DNA of 64,000 nucleotides, taken from assembly GCA_036346395.1 (NCBI GenBank), contig CM070599.1, positions 11,275,232 to 11,339,231 of the forward strand. The letters run 5' to 3'. Shown piece by piece: positions 34,831 through 47,350 of this stretch; position 1 is the first letter of the stretch; every line of letters starts with the position of its first letter. The notes below the pieces were generated by a model. It made no database searches and had not been told where the DNA came from. It worked only from the letters and a program-made list of their open reading frames with translations. The stretch is from Hsuehochloa calcarea (lineage: Eukaryota > Streptophyta > Magnoliopsida > Poales > Poaceae). A program made the translations under genes and the position numbers.

Positions 34831-36799
34831 TGTGGATGTCATAGGGATATGCTCATGATCTTATGATGATGTTACAATTGGCAATAGCTTTAAAGGTTTG
34901 TTGAATCATGTGTTTTTGGCAAAATCTCGTCTTTGTCGGGCCATAGGCGATCGACCGCCAGCGGTCGGCCGAGGCCATGCGATGGCCGACCGCCACCGGT
35001 CATCGTGGGCGGTCCGACCGGCCATATATAAATATTGGAGTTTAGAGCTAGGCCAAAATTAGAGTGTGTAGACAAGAGAGGGGATTCTCATACACTTGGT
35101 CTCATTATTTTTGAAGCTTCCGGTCAAAAGATCTATTCGTTTAAAATTTCCAGAGAGGTTTCGGTTTTCAGGGGTTGAAAATTGGCTAAGTCCTTCAAGG
35201 CGGTCGACCGCCGTATGGCGCCGTCGATCGGCCAGAGGTGGTCGACCGCCATTGAGTGGCGATCGACCGGTTTCACTTAGTTCGTCGGCTTTCGTAGCGA
35301 TGATGTTTCTTGATTGAGTCAAGTTCATGAGTTTCAGTGCATATGTGTTGCATGATGCATGTTTTGACTAACGTGGGTCAAGTTGCGAAGAACTTATTCC
35401 CGGAATCGATTTCTTGGTCTATTGTTGTGCAGGTTGCTTGGAGATCAACGACGGTCAACGGCGAGGATGATCGGGACTAGGCTTGAGAGCTGAGGTTCAG
35501 AACGATCAAGGATGCGGGGTGAAGTCCATGAATTCGAGTATGGTGCAAAATGGACAAGGATGACCGAACGGAGGTTCGTGCATGACGGGTTGCATCAAGC
35601 GTACGGGTCTGCAAGTGTCATGGTGGTTTCGGTGGGAGCCGGATGGGAGAGACTTGCCGACATGATGAGAGCCGTTGATCAACCTACACGTGGTGAAGCA
35701 TGGAACGGCTTCATAAAGATTGGACTCGGTCTTCGGAGAAGGATCGAGAAGGGGTATTTTGGTAATATCACTAAAATACCGCCTTAATTGCTTTTGGCTA
35801 AACCGCGGCGCAAGACGACGCAAGGAGAAGCGGTTTAGGTCAAGAGAAGATGAAGACGGTGCTTTAAAATACATGCGTGAGTTAAACCCGTTTGTGTGTG
35901 GTCTTAACGGGTGCCCAATAGGAAACTCTTCTAGAAGGTTAGCCTCCACTATAAATATAGGAGGGTGTTGTGCACCTCCTCAATCCTTTTTGCCTATTTT
36001 GAAACTCTAGTTTTGTTTTTGATATTAGGGAGTGGAGAGGTTAGGATTCTTAAAGAGGAGATTGATTGTGTGCTCATGTATTAAGTTTTGTCCTCCATAT
36101 TGGAGTCACTGTAAACCAACAATAATCACAAATCAATCAATGCAAGTTCTCTTAAGATGAGTCTATTTTTGTTCTTACTCTCTATTTTGTGATTTCGGGC
36201 CCGTCTTTGATTCTCAAGTTTTTCTTTGGTTTCTGCCCCTAATCTTGCTTGCTGTGACATGTGGGAACTCATCTAGGTTCATCTTGATTATCTTTAACTC
36301 ACGAGCAAGGTTTTGGATCTAGTTTTCGTTTTGACTCGGTTTTGAACCATCCTTCACTCAAACGGGAAAAGATCGTAACTTTGCCAAGGATCTTCACGAT
36401 CTTTGATTGGAATAAGTTCCTTATATCCTAGAGAAGGTGTGTTGCAAGTTTCATCGAGTTTGGAGTTGTAGATCAAAAGTTAGATCTATTTGCAACTTCG
36501 TTTTTTGGGCTGATTTCACTGTTTATCAGGCTGGAGGTCCGACCGCTCAAGGTGACCGGTCCGACCGCCATTGACATAGAGGTCAGACTGCCCAACACTT
36601 GGAAATCGAGCTCTTGTTGATTTTAGTTGATTTGCTCCGGGGTTTAGATTGGATTCAATACAAGACTTCTGCTGTGCTTGTATATTGATCTTCATAGCTC
36701 TCATAGCTATTGGAGTGAAAATCATATTGAATCCAATCTTTGTGAAAAAGAGATCGTGCTCCTATTCACCCCCCCTCTAGTCGTTGTTTCGGTCCAACA
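34831..36799 (+). mobile_element. Solo LTR of the Copia family inside PMD copy 2
   Basis: It starts TGTGGATGTCATAGGG, ends TTCGGTCCAACA, and is flanked by a perfect GTACT duplication (34826-34830 and 36800-36804). It is collinear with the LTRs at 48.6 and 57.7 kb. Confidence 0.92.
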
Positions 36800-37890
36800 G
36801 TACTAAACAGTTGTTGCATGTCACTTCAGTTCGATCGGGTCCAACAGATCTCACGCACATTTGGATCTGCCATCTATAGACCAGATCACACCGTTTTGGG
36901 GCTTCTTAGGACTCTCAGGTCCATATTCGAGGAGTCTAAGTAAATCATTAAGAACATGAGCTACAGTCGGTCGCGAGACGACGTGCTTTAGGCTGCACAC
37001 CGAGTGAGCTGACTGTGCTCACCTCCTAGGTCGGCATGACCTAGTGAGACTGGCAGGTGTCCTAGCGCTCCCCATCACTCATCCGCATTGCAGATCGGGA
37101 GGGAAGTTATGTTTAATTTGTGTTCTGATTATTTATTATGCCTTAGGTTGTGCTAACATCATGTCGTCTTCCAGCTGCACATCCATCAGAATGCATCACT
37201 ACTGCGATCAACGTTCGCACGGCCTACTCAGACTAGCGTCGTCCAAGCGATCCCCGTAGGTCATCCGCACTGCACATCGGGGAGGTTAGTGATGTTCAGC
37301 TTAGGTCCTGATTATTGATTTCGGCCAACATCATTCCATCTTGCAGCCTTCAGTTGGACGTGGGAATGACAACAAATCAACCGATGAGGATGCAGTGATC
37401 CCAGCTACTACCAGGGAGGACTACACGATGCCAGGATTTGGAGCGTACCACCCAGGACTCTCACGCCTAGTCTACGCTCAGCAGAACCTTGACCAGTACA
37501 AAGCACCAGACCAAGGTTAGAGCTTCGCCTCCCCCGGGGTCACTGGTACATCGTACTGTCAAGGCCAGAGCTCGTCTGCACTGAGGGTCGTTCATACACC
37601 GTACCTGGGGGCCATGGCTCCGGGGGCGGATTCATGCAGTCACTTATTACAGATATGATGGCAGGTGGAAGCCAGTTTGGCATGACTCAGATGGAACACA
37701 TTGATGTTGGATAGACTTAGTTGGCTGATGCACCTCCGCCTACTCAACGGTCTACGTACGTTCTCTGAACAAAGACGCGCTCTCTGGACCAGTTCACGTA
37801 CCCCACAGGACAAGCTCAACGCAAGACCAAAGATGCGTGCAAAGACACAGATGCAATGAGCAGAGAGTGGCTCAGAAGAGTGAGCCATAT
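36800..37890 (+). pseudogene. PMD-type gene, copy 2, C-terminal region
   Basis: Sequence resumes after the solo LTR and is collinear with 11067-12145. Shared landmarks are the RSRDDVL-encoding stretch near 36970, the CCTAGGTC block at 37025, intron-like stretches, and CAGAAGAGTGAGCCATATTG at 37872. Stops and frame changes are frequent, so no protein is expected. Confidence 0.55.
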
Positions 37891-37932
37891 TGTAGCCCAC
37901 GCGTAATTATGTTGTATACATTATATGCATAT

Positions 37933-40545
37933 TGTCGGGACCCGAAAATACATCTAAGAAATCCTCCGTGTATTCTGAACTAGTCACAAATCAGTAGCTA
38001 GATCACACAGGAAACATTGATGAAATTCCACCCATTTATTTGATTTAACTAAAAAGATCTCAAAATAACAAATAGTAATAATAATTGGACCTTATAATCA
38101 ACGTTTACTTAACTTGCCACGCATGGCTAAAGAAAAAAATAAACTATTGCAGCGGAACGGTAAACTTGGGAAGGCCAATCAACATGTCCACAAGCAATCG
38201 AGTGGAGAACGCATCCTAATCCGCAAAACCTTCATAGTCCTCCTTTTGAAAGAACTCTTGAGTAGCTTGGTATTCTTCAACAGATCAACAAAGGCGTAAA
38301 GCCGTGAGTACATAAAGTACTCAGCAAGCCGTAGGAAAATGTATGGAAATAGTATTCATGCAAGTCTTGTCAAAGGTTAGCTGTATGGTTCTTTTGCAGA
38401 AAATAGTATTAACAATAAATACAACAAATAGATTGAAATGTGTAATTGAAAACAATAATAAAGAATTAAACCATTGTTTTGAAACAACTAGTGAACTACC
38501 CATTCACTCCCCAAGACAAACCACCAAGTGAATTACCTATTCACCAAATGAACATTATATCCATCAAGTGAACTTCTCATTCACACTCCTACATATTTTT
38601 ATGAAGAAAATCTATCTCTCGTGTGAAATCCCCGGACACATCCATAACCGCGGACACGGCTATTCTAATAGTTTACACTCTGCAGAGGTTGTACAACATT
38701 TTCCACAAAATACGACTTCTCTAGTTTGTTTGGTATCTGTTGATACCATTGTTCACTACCTTAGGTAAGCAGTCTAGAGCACATGTTAAGGCCTTTGTAA
38801 AGTTCTATTTTGACCCGGTTCTACTCGCTAAGTTTTCAACACTAAATGTCTAACCGACCAGACAGGGCCCCCCCTCTTACGCCAAACACAACATAAACAG
38901 AACCAAATCAAAACATCGCTAATTAATTAGCCAGGTCCCGCTCATACAAGACATGTGATTGTACGATTAAAGCTCAGTTCAATGGCACACAAGATTAAGT
39001 CCTTGACAAGTTACTCAAGTGATCTTACCACAACCCACAACATGTTATAATCACACCCTTAATCCACCAACCACTCGCCCGAGCGAAAACCATTTTGTTT
39101 AACTAAGACCAATGACATACCCTATCATGGTACACAAATTTTAACAAGAGTGACTAACCACCAAAATTCCATATATCATTAAGTCAAGATTAAACATAAT
39201 GACACATGTGATAATGAACCCATCGTAATTAAGCTTGACTAAGCATTTGTGCGCTACCCATGTTGGTGATACAAATATGTATAACTAAAATTATCCATGC
39301 TAGGGTGACAATTGATTCATGGCATTCAATTAATCAATAGAGGTATAATGACAACAGGTGATAGCTAATCCCAAAACAATTTGTATAAAGATAACATGCA
39401 ATTGTATAAAACAAAATACTTTTGAAATCATAGGTTCAATATGATCAAAGGTCTACGGCTTACCTTGGAAAAGATCCTGGGACTGGTTATGATCTTGGTG
39501 TACTCCTCTTTGCTCAAAATTCCCAGAATCAACGATACTACAACCAAAGTAAATAAACTAAATAAAAAATAGAGATAAAAAAAACTACAAAATTTAAATA
39601 AAAAGCTTAGATAAATAGAGCTTGAATTTATATGAATTTAGGAATTTTGATGGGCTCAAACGGAGTTCGGATGAAGAAGATATGGCTTCTAGAAGATCAA
39701 AACCCCAAGAAATACCCAAAAATTAGATTTTTCTGGAATTTCCAAATTAATTTTATACTTGAAAAATTGAATATTGACGTGCACTAACATCAGCACTAAA
39801 ATTTAGAAATAAAACAAATCCAAAACCCTATCGAGATCGAGATGCGGGCGAGGTCCATGGACCAGTCCATGCGACCAGCCCATGGTCTACGTGTTCAAGG
39901 GCTCATGAAATTGCAAACCGACAAGAGGGACCACATGGCGAGACTAGGTTTACCGTGGACTACGCCAACAACAATGCAGAGCGGCGAGATTGAACGACGG
40001 TGAAGCTCTCACGGTGGTCCTCAAGACACGGAGGTGTGCAACTCGTAGACCACGCCACGGCGATCTCGTGGCTAGTGACGAGGAAGGCCGAGGCTCACCG
40101 ACAATGACGTAATGCGCGGAGAAGGCTTTGGTGGCATTGAGCTTCTAAGGTCTTGTTCATGCGAAGGCGAAAATTTGGAGAACTACTCTAGGGTTTTGGG
40201 AGAGGAAGGTCGCACAAAGATTTTCGACACGAGCGACTCTTAAATATTCAAAATTAATAATAGCTTTTCCAATTTAGAAAATACTAAAAATCCAAATAAC
40301 AAATGGAAAATAGCAAATGAACTCGAAAAAATTCTAGAAAACTCTAGAAATTATTTCCAAGCACCTAGAACCCAAATAAAATAATTTTGATAATAGTTTA
40401 TGTTGGAATTTATCATATTAATTTTTTTTACTTTTGAAAGTCCATATTAAGATTTATTTTAATTCAAATAAAACTTCAGTGAATTTTTGTATAGAACTAA
40501 ACTACTAAAAAAGATTTTTAAACTTCAGAAAAGAGGGATGTTACA
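37933..40545 (-). mobile_element. Solo LTR (TGTCGGGACC...GATGTTACA) with CATAT TSD
   Basis: The 2.61 kb element is bounded by TGTCGGGACCC and GGGATGTTACA and flanked by perfect CATAT repeats (37928-37932 and 40546-40550). It is homologous to 22224-25386 (opposite orientation) and to 41021 onward. Strand is given as opposite to the 22.2 kb copy and is arbitrary. It contains no coding domains. Confidence 0.9.
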
Positions 40546-40913
40546 CATATGTATCCAGAATGTTATGCGCTTATGTTGTACTATATTTGTATACATATTT
40601 TGCATAACATATTTGTATACACTATGCGTATTGTCACATAAAATCATTCATATAATTTTTTCGCATGATTTAAAATCATTCAAACAAATCCATGGACATT
40701 GTTTGCATGCCATGTAGCCAACTAGCCACTACATGCATGCCAACAACACTAGCTACTAGTAGGAGCACATCGGTTACAAAGACGAGTGCGACACACGTAT
40801 GTTGTTTGCCGGAATTCACTTGAAATCATAAAACACCTGAGGTTCACATGAAATCATAAAACAATCGAGGACGGGGTGGCAGGTCTAACCCCAAGGCCAG
40901 CGATAAGGCCCCA
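40546..40913 (+). other. 3' tail of the PMD element
   Basis: This continues the sequence broken at 37932 and matches 12160-12290 (repeated TATTTGTATACATATTTTG). It then runs into the right TIR. No gene. Confidence 0.55.
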
Positions 40914-41020
40914 CCGTGCCCCAAGGCCATGGGCTAGCTAGCTCCGCCCCCAGGGGCACGGACTAGCTAGCTCTGGCCCCTACGGACACGGACTAGCCAC
41001 GTGGTGCGTGGAGGAGGGGT
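40914..41020 (-). repeat. Right terminal inverted repeat of PMD element
   Basis: Inverted relative to 32247-32349; it contains GACTAGCCACGTGGTGCGTG. It is truncated on its outer side by the LTR that begins TGTCAGGACC at 41021. Confidence 0.6.
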
Positions 41021-41598
41021 TGTCAGGACCCGGGATTAACTCCCCAATCCTCTGTATATTTCTGAACTAGTCCAATAATCAGTGGCGAGCTCACATAGTA
41101 AACAAATATGGTAACATCCATAATCGCAAAGCTTTATTAATAAATATCAGAGTTGATTACCAGAAAGGCTTACAGACTAACAAATAAGAACACAGCGGAG
41201 GACAATTGAATAGTAGTAGAGCCCGGCTAATCTGCCACATGCAATCGACTGGGGTAGCGGCCTAGTCGTCGAGATCCTCGACAACGCAAAGTTCTTCTTC
41301 TCTGAAATTTATTTGCATTAAGTAAGGGTGAGCACAAACAACCGTGCTTTGCAAGTTATATCCAATAACAGAATGATAATACATGCATGGGTATATCAAA
41401 GGAAAACATATAGGGTTGAATTTGCATAAAGAGATATTTTCTTTAAACATTTGTACTAAGTTCCAAGCAGATATTCTATAGCTAAAATTCATTTTCTAAA
41501 CCTCAAGTTTTATAGTTAGATAACATTCATCAACGAGTGGTGAAGGATACCTCTAATCACATGGCATACCGCCCAATTTCCTAGTTGGATAAAATATC

Positions 41599-43333
41599 CA
41601 GGTATCATGGGGATATGCTCCAGATCTTAGGATGATGTGACAATTGGCAATGGCGTTAATGGTTTGTCGTTTCACATGTTTTTACACGCCAAGATCGTCA
41701 AAGTTAGACCGGCCGACGGCCAGTATGCGGCATCGAGCGTCCAAGATCGGTATGACCGCCCCCTAGTGGCGGCGGACCGCAATGTCGAAAAGTGGTGGAT
41801 TGAGCCGGAAAAAAATAGAGGGTGTAGGAAATAGAGGGGATTCTATTGCACTTGGTCCCATAATTTTTGGAGTCTCTAGTCAAAAGTTCTATTGGTTTGA
41901 AATTTCCAGTAGGTTTCGGTTTTCAGAGGTTGAAAATCGGCTAAGTCTTTATCGGTCGACCGACCGCCAATAGGGTGGCGATGATCGCCCCGGGGCGATC
42001 GACCGGTTGTCACTTGGGTCGGCACCCGTCGTGACGGCGATATTCGGTTGTTATGTCAAAGTCATGAGTTTCAGGGCATATATGTTGCATGATGCATGTT
42101 TTGACTAATATGGGTCAAGTTGTGAAGAATTTGTTCCCAAATTCGGTTTACTTGTCTATTGTTGTGCAGGTTGCTTGGTGGTTAATGACGGTCAACGGCG
42201 AGGATGATCGGGACTAGGCTTGGAGAGCTGAGGTCCAAAACGAATCGACGATGCCGGGTGAGGTCAATGTACTCAAGCGTGGTGCAAGATGGACAAGGGT
42301 GGCCTATTAGCTAATCCGAGGCGCAAGATGGCGCTAGGTGTAGTTAGTTAGGTCAAGAGGTGTTAAAGACGGTGCATTAAAATGCGTGCGTATGTGTCCC
42401 ATTTATTTTGGGCCTTAACGGGAGTCCAATAGAGTCAAACTTCTATAAGGTGTAAGCCTCCACTATAAATAGGAGAGGGAGATGGCTGCACCTTCTCTTC
42501 TCTCTTTTGCAATTCTTGTAAACCCTAATTTTCTTAGGGAGAGCTTTTGTGGAGGCTAGGGTTCTTGATAGTTTGATGTGATTTTCGTGCTCTTGGATTG
42601 AGCATTGTCCTCCATCGATGGAGAGGTTGTAAGCCCATATCATATCAACCAATCAAAGGAAAGTTTGATCAATGTTTTGTCTCACTGTGTTCTTTCTCTC
42701 TATTTGATGATTTTGGGTCTTTCTTTGATCCGTGAGTTTTTGCTTGGTTTCTTCACGTGATCTAGCTTGCTATGACGTGTGGAAATCTATCTAGGATCAT
42801 CTTGATCATCAATCACCCACGAGCAAGAGTTTTGACCTAGTTTTCGTTTTGACCCGGTTTTGAACCCCTCTTCAATCAAATCGAAAAGTGTCGCTATTCT
42901 TCCAAGAATTATCATAACCTTCGATTGGAATAGATTCCTGATATCATAGAGAAGGTGTGCTCCAAGTTTCATCAAGTTTGGATTAGTAGTTCAAAAGTTT
43001 AATCTATTTACAACTTCATTGTCGGGCTGTTCTTCTGTTCTGGAGCTCGACGGTCAGACCGCCGTGTCCCACCGGTCAGAGCGGCAGGAAATCGGTCCGA
43101 TCGCTTGCTAGACAATGGTCCGACCAAGACCGTATTGATTCATTGTAATCTTTCTTTGCTTTTGTCGTATTGCTTAGGGGTTTATATTGGATTCAATATT
43201 AGTCTTCCGCTGTACTCCTATACTAATCTTCATAGGTTCTATAGCTACTCGAGTGAAATTGTTGAATCCATTATTTGTGAAAAAGTGAGCGTGCTCCTAT
43301 TCACTCCCCTCTAGTCGTCTTTTCGGTCCAACA
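41599..43333 (+). mobile_element. Solo LTR of the Copia family, degraded 5' end
   Basis: The end CTTTTCGGTCCAACA and the collinear body match the 48.6 kb LTRs, although about 240 bases are missing and the first bases are altered (CAGGTATCATGG for TGTGGATATCATGG). ATATC flanks both sides (41594-41598 and 43334-43338). Confidence 0.85.
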
Positions 43334-44519
43334 ATATCCAAAAACATTTCATAAAGTCTTTTGAAAAAAAAAATTAAAATCTAACTTTGCATTGGCTTTG
43401 CTAAGCATGTTCATGACTATGGACACAACTATTCCGGGTAGTTTTACACTCAGCAGAGGTGTACAGCTTGACCCACACGACACGACTTCTCTAGTTTGTT
43501 TGGCATCCGTCGATACCACCGCTCATTACCTTAGGTGAGTAGTCTAGAATACGTGATAAGGCCTTTACAAACCGTCATTCCACCGCAGTCCCGTCTCGCT
43601 ATGGTTTCGCTTCCATTGGTCTAACCACCCGCCGGATTTAAACCCCTCTTGCGCCAGGTGGGAATTCATAAAAGTAGGTCGTAAAAGACACACGCAACCG
43701 GATGACACAACCACGATGAAATGATATAAATTATTTAGCCAGGTCCCGCCCACACAGGACAAGTGGTAGTACGATGAGACTTAGCAAGATGCAGCTTGAA
43801 GACTGATCCTTAACTGACTTGAGCGACTTCCAATAAAACCTTGAGACTCGATCATAGAAATGAATCGATCCCGTGCATAAACATGCAACCATGCAAACAT
43901 CCATTTCGCCCAAGTCCAACCCAATTTTTATTTTATTTTCCAAGTTAAATAATTTTTTAAAATTTTTATGGTAAAAGCAATACCATAGCATCAAGTTAAA
44001 TCATAGTTGAACGTTTGACTAAAGTTCCCTAATTTAAATCATTTTGGTCTAAGCCTGTCTAAGCATAAACTTTTGCAATGTGTCTAGTTCATACTAATGT
44101 ACACGCTAGATTTTAACTACAACATGAAGGTATGACTACTTCAATAGCAACATTTGGCTATACAAAGGAATTGGGAATAACTATAATTAAAAATAGGGAT
44201 TTAAATAACTTGAATATAAATATGCATCCAATAATAATTTAATACAGAACTTAAATAATTTAAAATACTGAGATTCAAATATGATCAAAGATGTAACTTA
44301 CATTGCTCAAAAGCTTGAGAATCTACTTCTTCGAGATAGTCTGTTCCTCGAGTCATCGAAATCTACACGTGGAACACAACAAATTCAAATAAAACTCAAA
44401 TAAACTCCAAATGAACTCCAAATCAAATAACTTTAGGATAGGAAGCTAGATCCCGATTTAAGATGAATTTAGAAATTTGAATCACTCAAATCGAGCTCGA
44501 ACGAAGGAGAACGTGTTTC

Positions 44520-45710
44520 TAAGTTTTGAAATCACATGGCTCAAGAGGTTCGACCGGCTCAAGGAGGTTCAATACGTGGTCGAAGGAGGTTTTGACTCTT
44601 GGTCGCAAGAAGGTTCCGACTACAGTGGTCGGAAGGAGGTTTCACTCTTGGCTCAAGAAGGTTTAGACTACCCGGTCGAAAGGAGGTTTCACTATAGGTG
44701 GCTCAAGAAAGTTTCACTACCGGTCGTAAAGAGGTTTCACTACACGTGGTCGCCGTGAGATTTGACAAAGACGTGGTTGGAAGAAGGTTTCACTACAAGT
44801 GGCTCAAGGAAGTTTTGACCGCTTAGTTGGAGGGAGGTTTTGACTACACGTGGCTCGGAAGGAGGTTCGACAACACGTGGCTCGGAAGGAGGTTCGATTA
44901 CAGTGGTCGGAAGGAAGTTTTGACTACCGGTCGAAGGAGGTTTCGATCGCTCGTGGTAGGAAGGACGCTCGACTACGTGTGGCTCAAGGAAGTTTCAACC
45001 ACCGGTTGGAAGGAGGTTTTGACTACACATAGTCGGAAGGAGGTTCGACTACACGTGGTCGGGGGAGGTTCACTACACGTGGTCGAAAAGAAGTTTTGAC
45101 TACCTAGTCGAAGGAGGTTTCACTACACGTGGTCGTAAGCGTGTTCGACTACATGTGGTCGTAAGAAAGTTTCAACTACCGGTCGAAAAGAGGTTCGACT
45201 ACACGGGTCGAAAGGAGGTTGAACTACATGTGGGCTGAAGGAGGTTCAACTACAAATGGCCTAAGGAGGTTTCAACTACCGGCCTGGAAGGAGATTCAAT
45301 TGCACGTGGTCGAAAGGAGTTTCGACTACACGTGGTTGAAAGGAGGTTTCAACCACCGGCTCAAGAAGATTCGACTACACATGGCTCAAGGAGGTTCGAC
45401 CGCACGTGGTTGGAAGGAGGTTCGACCGCACGTGGCTCAAGGAGGTTCGACTACAGTGGTCAAAGGAGGGTTCACTACTTGGTCGAAAGGAGATTTGACT
45501 ACATGTGATCGAAAAGAGGTTCGACCGCATGTGGTCGAAAGGAGGTTCGCTATAGGTGGTCAAGGAAGTTTCGACACTGGCCTGAAAGAGGTTCAACTAC
45601 ACGTGGTCGGAAGGAGGTTCGACTGCACGTGGTCGAAAGAAAGTTTTGACTACCTTTTCGGAAAGAGGTTTCGACCACAGGGGGTCGAAAGGAAGTTTTG
45701 ACTACCTGGG
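44520..45710. repeat. 25-27 bp minisatellite of palindromic CACGTG units
   Basis: About 45 degenerate units follow the pattern GGAGG, TTCGAC, TA, CACGTG, GTCGAA, AGGAGG. TTCGAC and GTCGAA are inverted around the CACGTG palindrome, so each good unit can form a hairpin. I count about a dozen perfect CACGTGG sites. The sister LTR at 22.2 kb has about five unexpanded units without CACGTG. Open frames across it are an effect of the repeat and not genes. Confidence 0.92.
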
Positions 45711-45908
45711 CCGCAGTGACGACACACACAACGACGACGAGCGAAGGGAAGCACCATGTGGTCGATGGTGGTGGGGCTTCACTGCAGGCGGCACAATCAC
45801 CGGTGGCAAAAGCTTCGACCGAAGTGCTTGGAGCTTGCAAATTCGGCGAACGAAGGCGGGAGCGAGAGGGGGGAAATGGGAGAAAAGAGAGAGGAGTGCG
45901 GAGGGTTC

Positions 45909-46505
45909 TGAAGAAACGCGGGAAGGCTACGATAGCACAAAACAAAAATTTTACCGCGTAACCAAGGAACCTCCGCTAGTAATAGATCACACGATTACCA
46001 CTAGACGAGCCGACTCGTAGCGGAAGTAGAGTCGATGTAGCGAGATGATGCGGTCGTAGTCGTACTCTTCGCGTGTCTTCTCCTCCAAGTAGTTGTACTC
46101 GCCGCACGTCTTCTCCTCCGACTCCTGTGATCGTCACGAGTTGCGGATCGTCCTAGTGCTGATGCTTCGCAACAACACCTCTAAGGTATCCACACGTACG
46201 AGGCAGGGACACCACGCGCTGGAGTGCTAGCACTGGCAGCATGGTTGAGGAAGGCGTGGCTATTAGGGTTTCGGGTAGTTCTTCAAAAGATCGTCCTCGA
46301 ACCCCATGCCACCGCCCCTCTTTATATAGGCATCCATGATGGATCGCGAACTTGAGGCCCATTAGGAACTCATGGCCTATATGAGTTCGGATCACCATCC
46401 AAATCAAATCCCAGCTCTTTAAGTGTGCGACCCTATAGGTTCATGTGTAATTGGTTGTGACTCATTAACCTTTTTCTGACCACTAGTTGTCAATGGTACC
46501 TAACA
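45909..46505 (-). mobile_element. Probable LTR, reverse orientation, with TATA box
   Basis: Read on the minus strand it starts TGTTAGGTACCATTG, has TATATAAAG at about 46318-46326, CATGCTGCCAG downstream, and ends with TTTTTGTTTTGTGCTATCG near 45930, an LTR-like layout. The flanks show no TSD, so the ends are tentative. Confidence 0.45.
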
Positions 46506-46800
46506 GCACATAACGATTTCCAAACACACATAAAATAAATAGAACGAACCTTAATGCAATATGATCTATGACAAGGTCCTCACCACTTACGATCAGTTCG
46601 TATCTCTATACGATCATGTTGTATTTGGTCCCACCACCAGAACTCCTTAAAGCAAGGTTCTTACCATTCGTGATTACGCTCGACCAATCTACGACCACTC
46701 GTATTCCATATGACTAGTCCAGAATCGATCGAACTAAGCGACCTACTCATGCGCTCTCTCTTACCTCACGATGTCCGTTGAACTCCGTGAGATATTGTGT
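46506..46800. other. Unassigned sequence before the CACTA end
   Basis: The stretch has several short words such as CTTACGATCAGTTCGTATC and TACGACCACTCGTATTCC but no recognisable gene or repeat end. Confidence 0.35.
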
Positions 46801-46995
46801 CACTACTACAAAACATGCTATACTAGACATGTTCAGGATAAATTATCACGCACGGTTCTTCGCTAACCGCTCAGGATAATAAGTATCACGCATTTGCTCT
46901 TTATACGAACCTTCAGGATATTTCACGCACGGTTCGATATACGTAACCGCTCAGGATACATGCCGTTCTTGTAAAGAACCGCTTGTGATATACAA
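46801..46995 (+). repeat. CACTA 5' terminus and subterminal repeats
   Basis: The CACTACTACAAAA end is followed by three to four units in which CACGCACGGTT and AACCGCTCAGGATA flank a short spacer. GCGGTT and AACCGC make each unit a potential hairpin. In En/Spm such subterminal motifs bind the TNPA-type protein; here that role is inferred. Confidence 0.75.
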
Positions 46996-47350
46996 GCACT
47001 ATAAGTAGATGCTCCCGACAAGCCCCTTTCCATTCCATTTTAGGCGCCGCCACCGTTGTCGATGCTATCTCCTCCCCATTGGCCACCCCGCCGCCGATGT
47101 CGCTTTCTCCCCATTGGCCACCCCGCCGCCTCCTCCCCCGCCGCTTTGAGTCAGCACCCCGCCTCCTCCTCCCCATTGCGTACCTCTCCGCCTCCTCCCA
47201 CATTGCGCCACCTTGGAGAGAAGGGTAACGATCCAGAACCCTTTATTTTTACTCTAGACTAATCACTAATGTTTGGTCATTATGAAGGGTACTTAAGCGT
47301 TTATTAATATAATTTAACACTAATTAATTTGTTACGTATGATACGTGTAG

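Larger units (their letters stand above)
32160..41020 (+). mobile_element. TIR-bounded transposon carrying a PMD gene
   Basis: About 105 bases at 32247-32349 recur inverted at 40914-41020; both hold CCACGTGG(T/C)TAGTCCGTG, TAGTCCGTGCCC-like and GGGGCAC words. Between them lie a TATA box, a leader, an AT-rich intron and a decayed PMD gene. Two solo LTRs (34831-36799 and 37933-40545) were inserted later; without them the element is about 4.3 kb. PMD genes are known to ride in Mutator-like elements, which have long TIRs, so a MULE is the likeliest class. A third LTR (from 41021) cuts into the right end, so no TSD can be read. Confidence 0.6.
41021..45908 (-). mobile_element. Long LTR (TGTCAGGACC family) with nested solo LTR and expanded minisatellite
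   Basis: It starts TGTCAGGACCCGGG. It aligns with the 37.9 kb LTR (shared CGACTTCTCTAGTTTGTTTG and CATTACCTTAGGTGAGTAG-like words) and with the reverse of the 22.2 kb LTR (shared GAGCTCGAACGAAGGAGAAC). Its expected GATGTTACA end is absent; sequence changes near 45900, so it is truncated on the right. The superfamily is not determinable. Confidence 0.65.

Noticed and set aside
44477..45701. Several open frames of 60-160 codons
   Set aside because: They are products of the 25-27 bp minisatellite, which rotates through frames; no protein is supported.
44520..45710. CRISPR-like array
   Set aside because: Units are contiguous and degenerate with no unique spacers, and the sequence is a plant genome.
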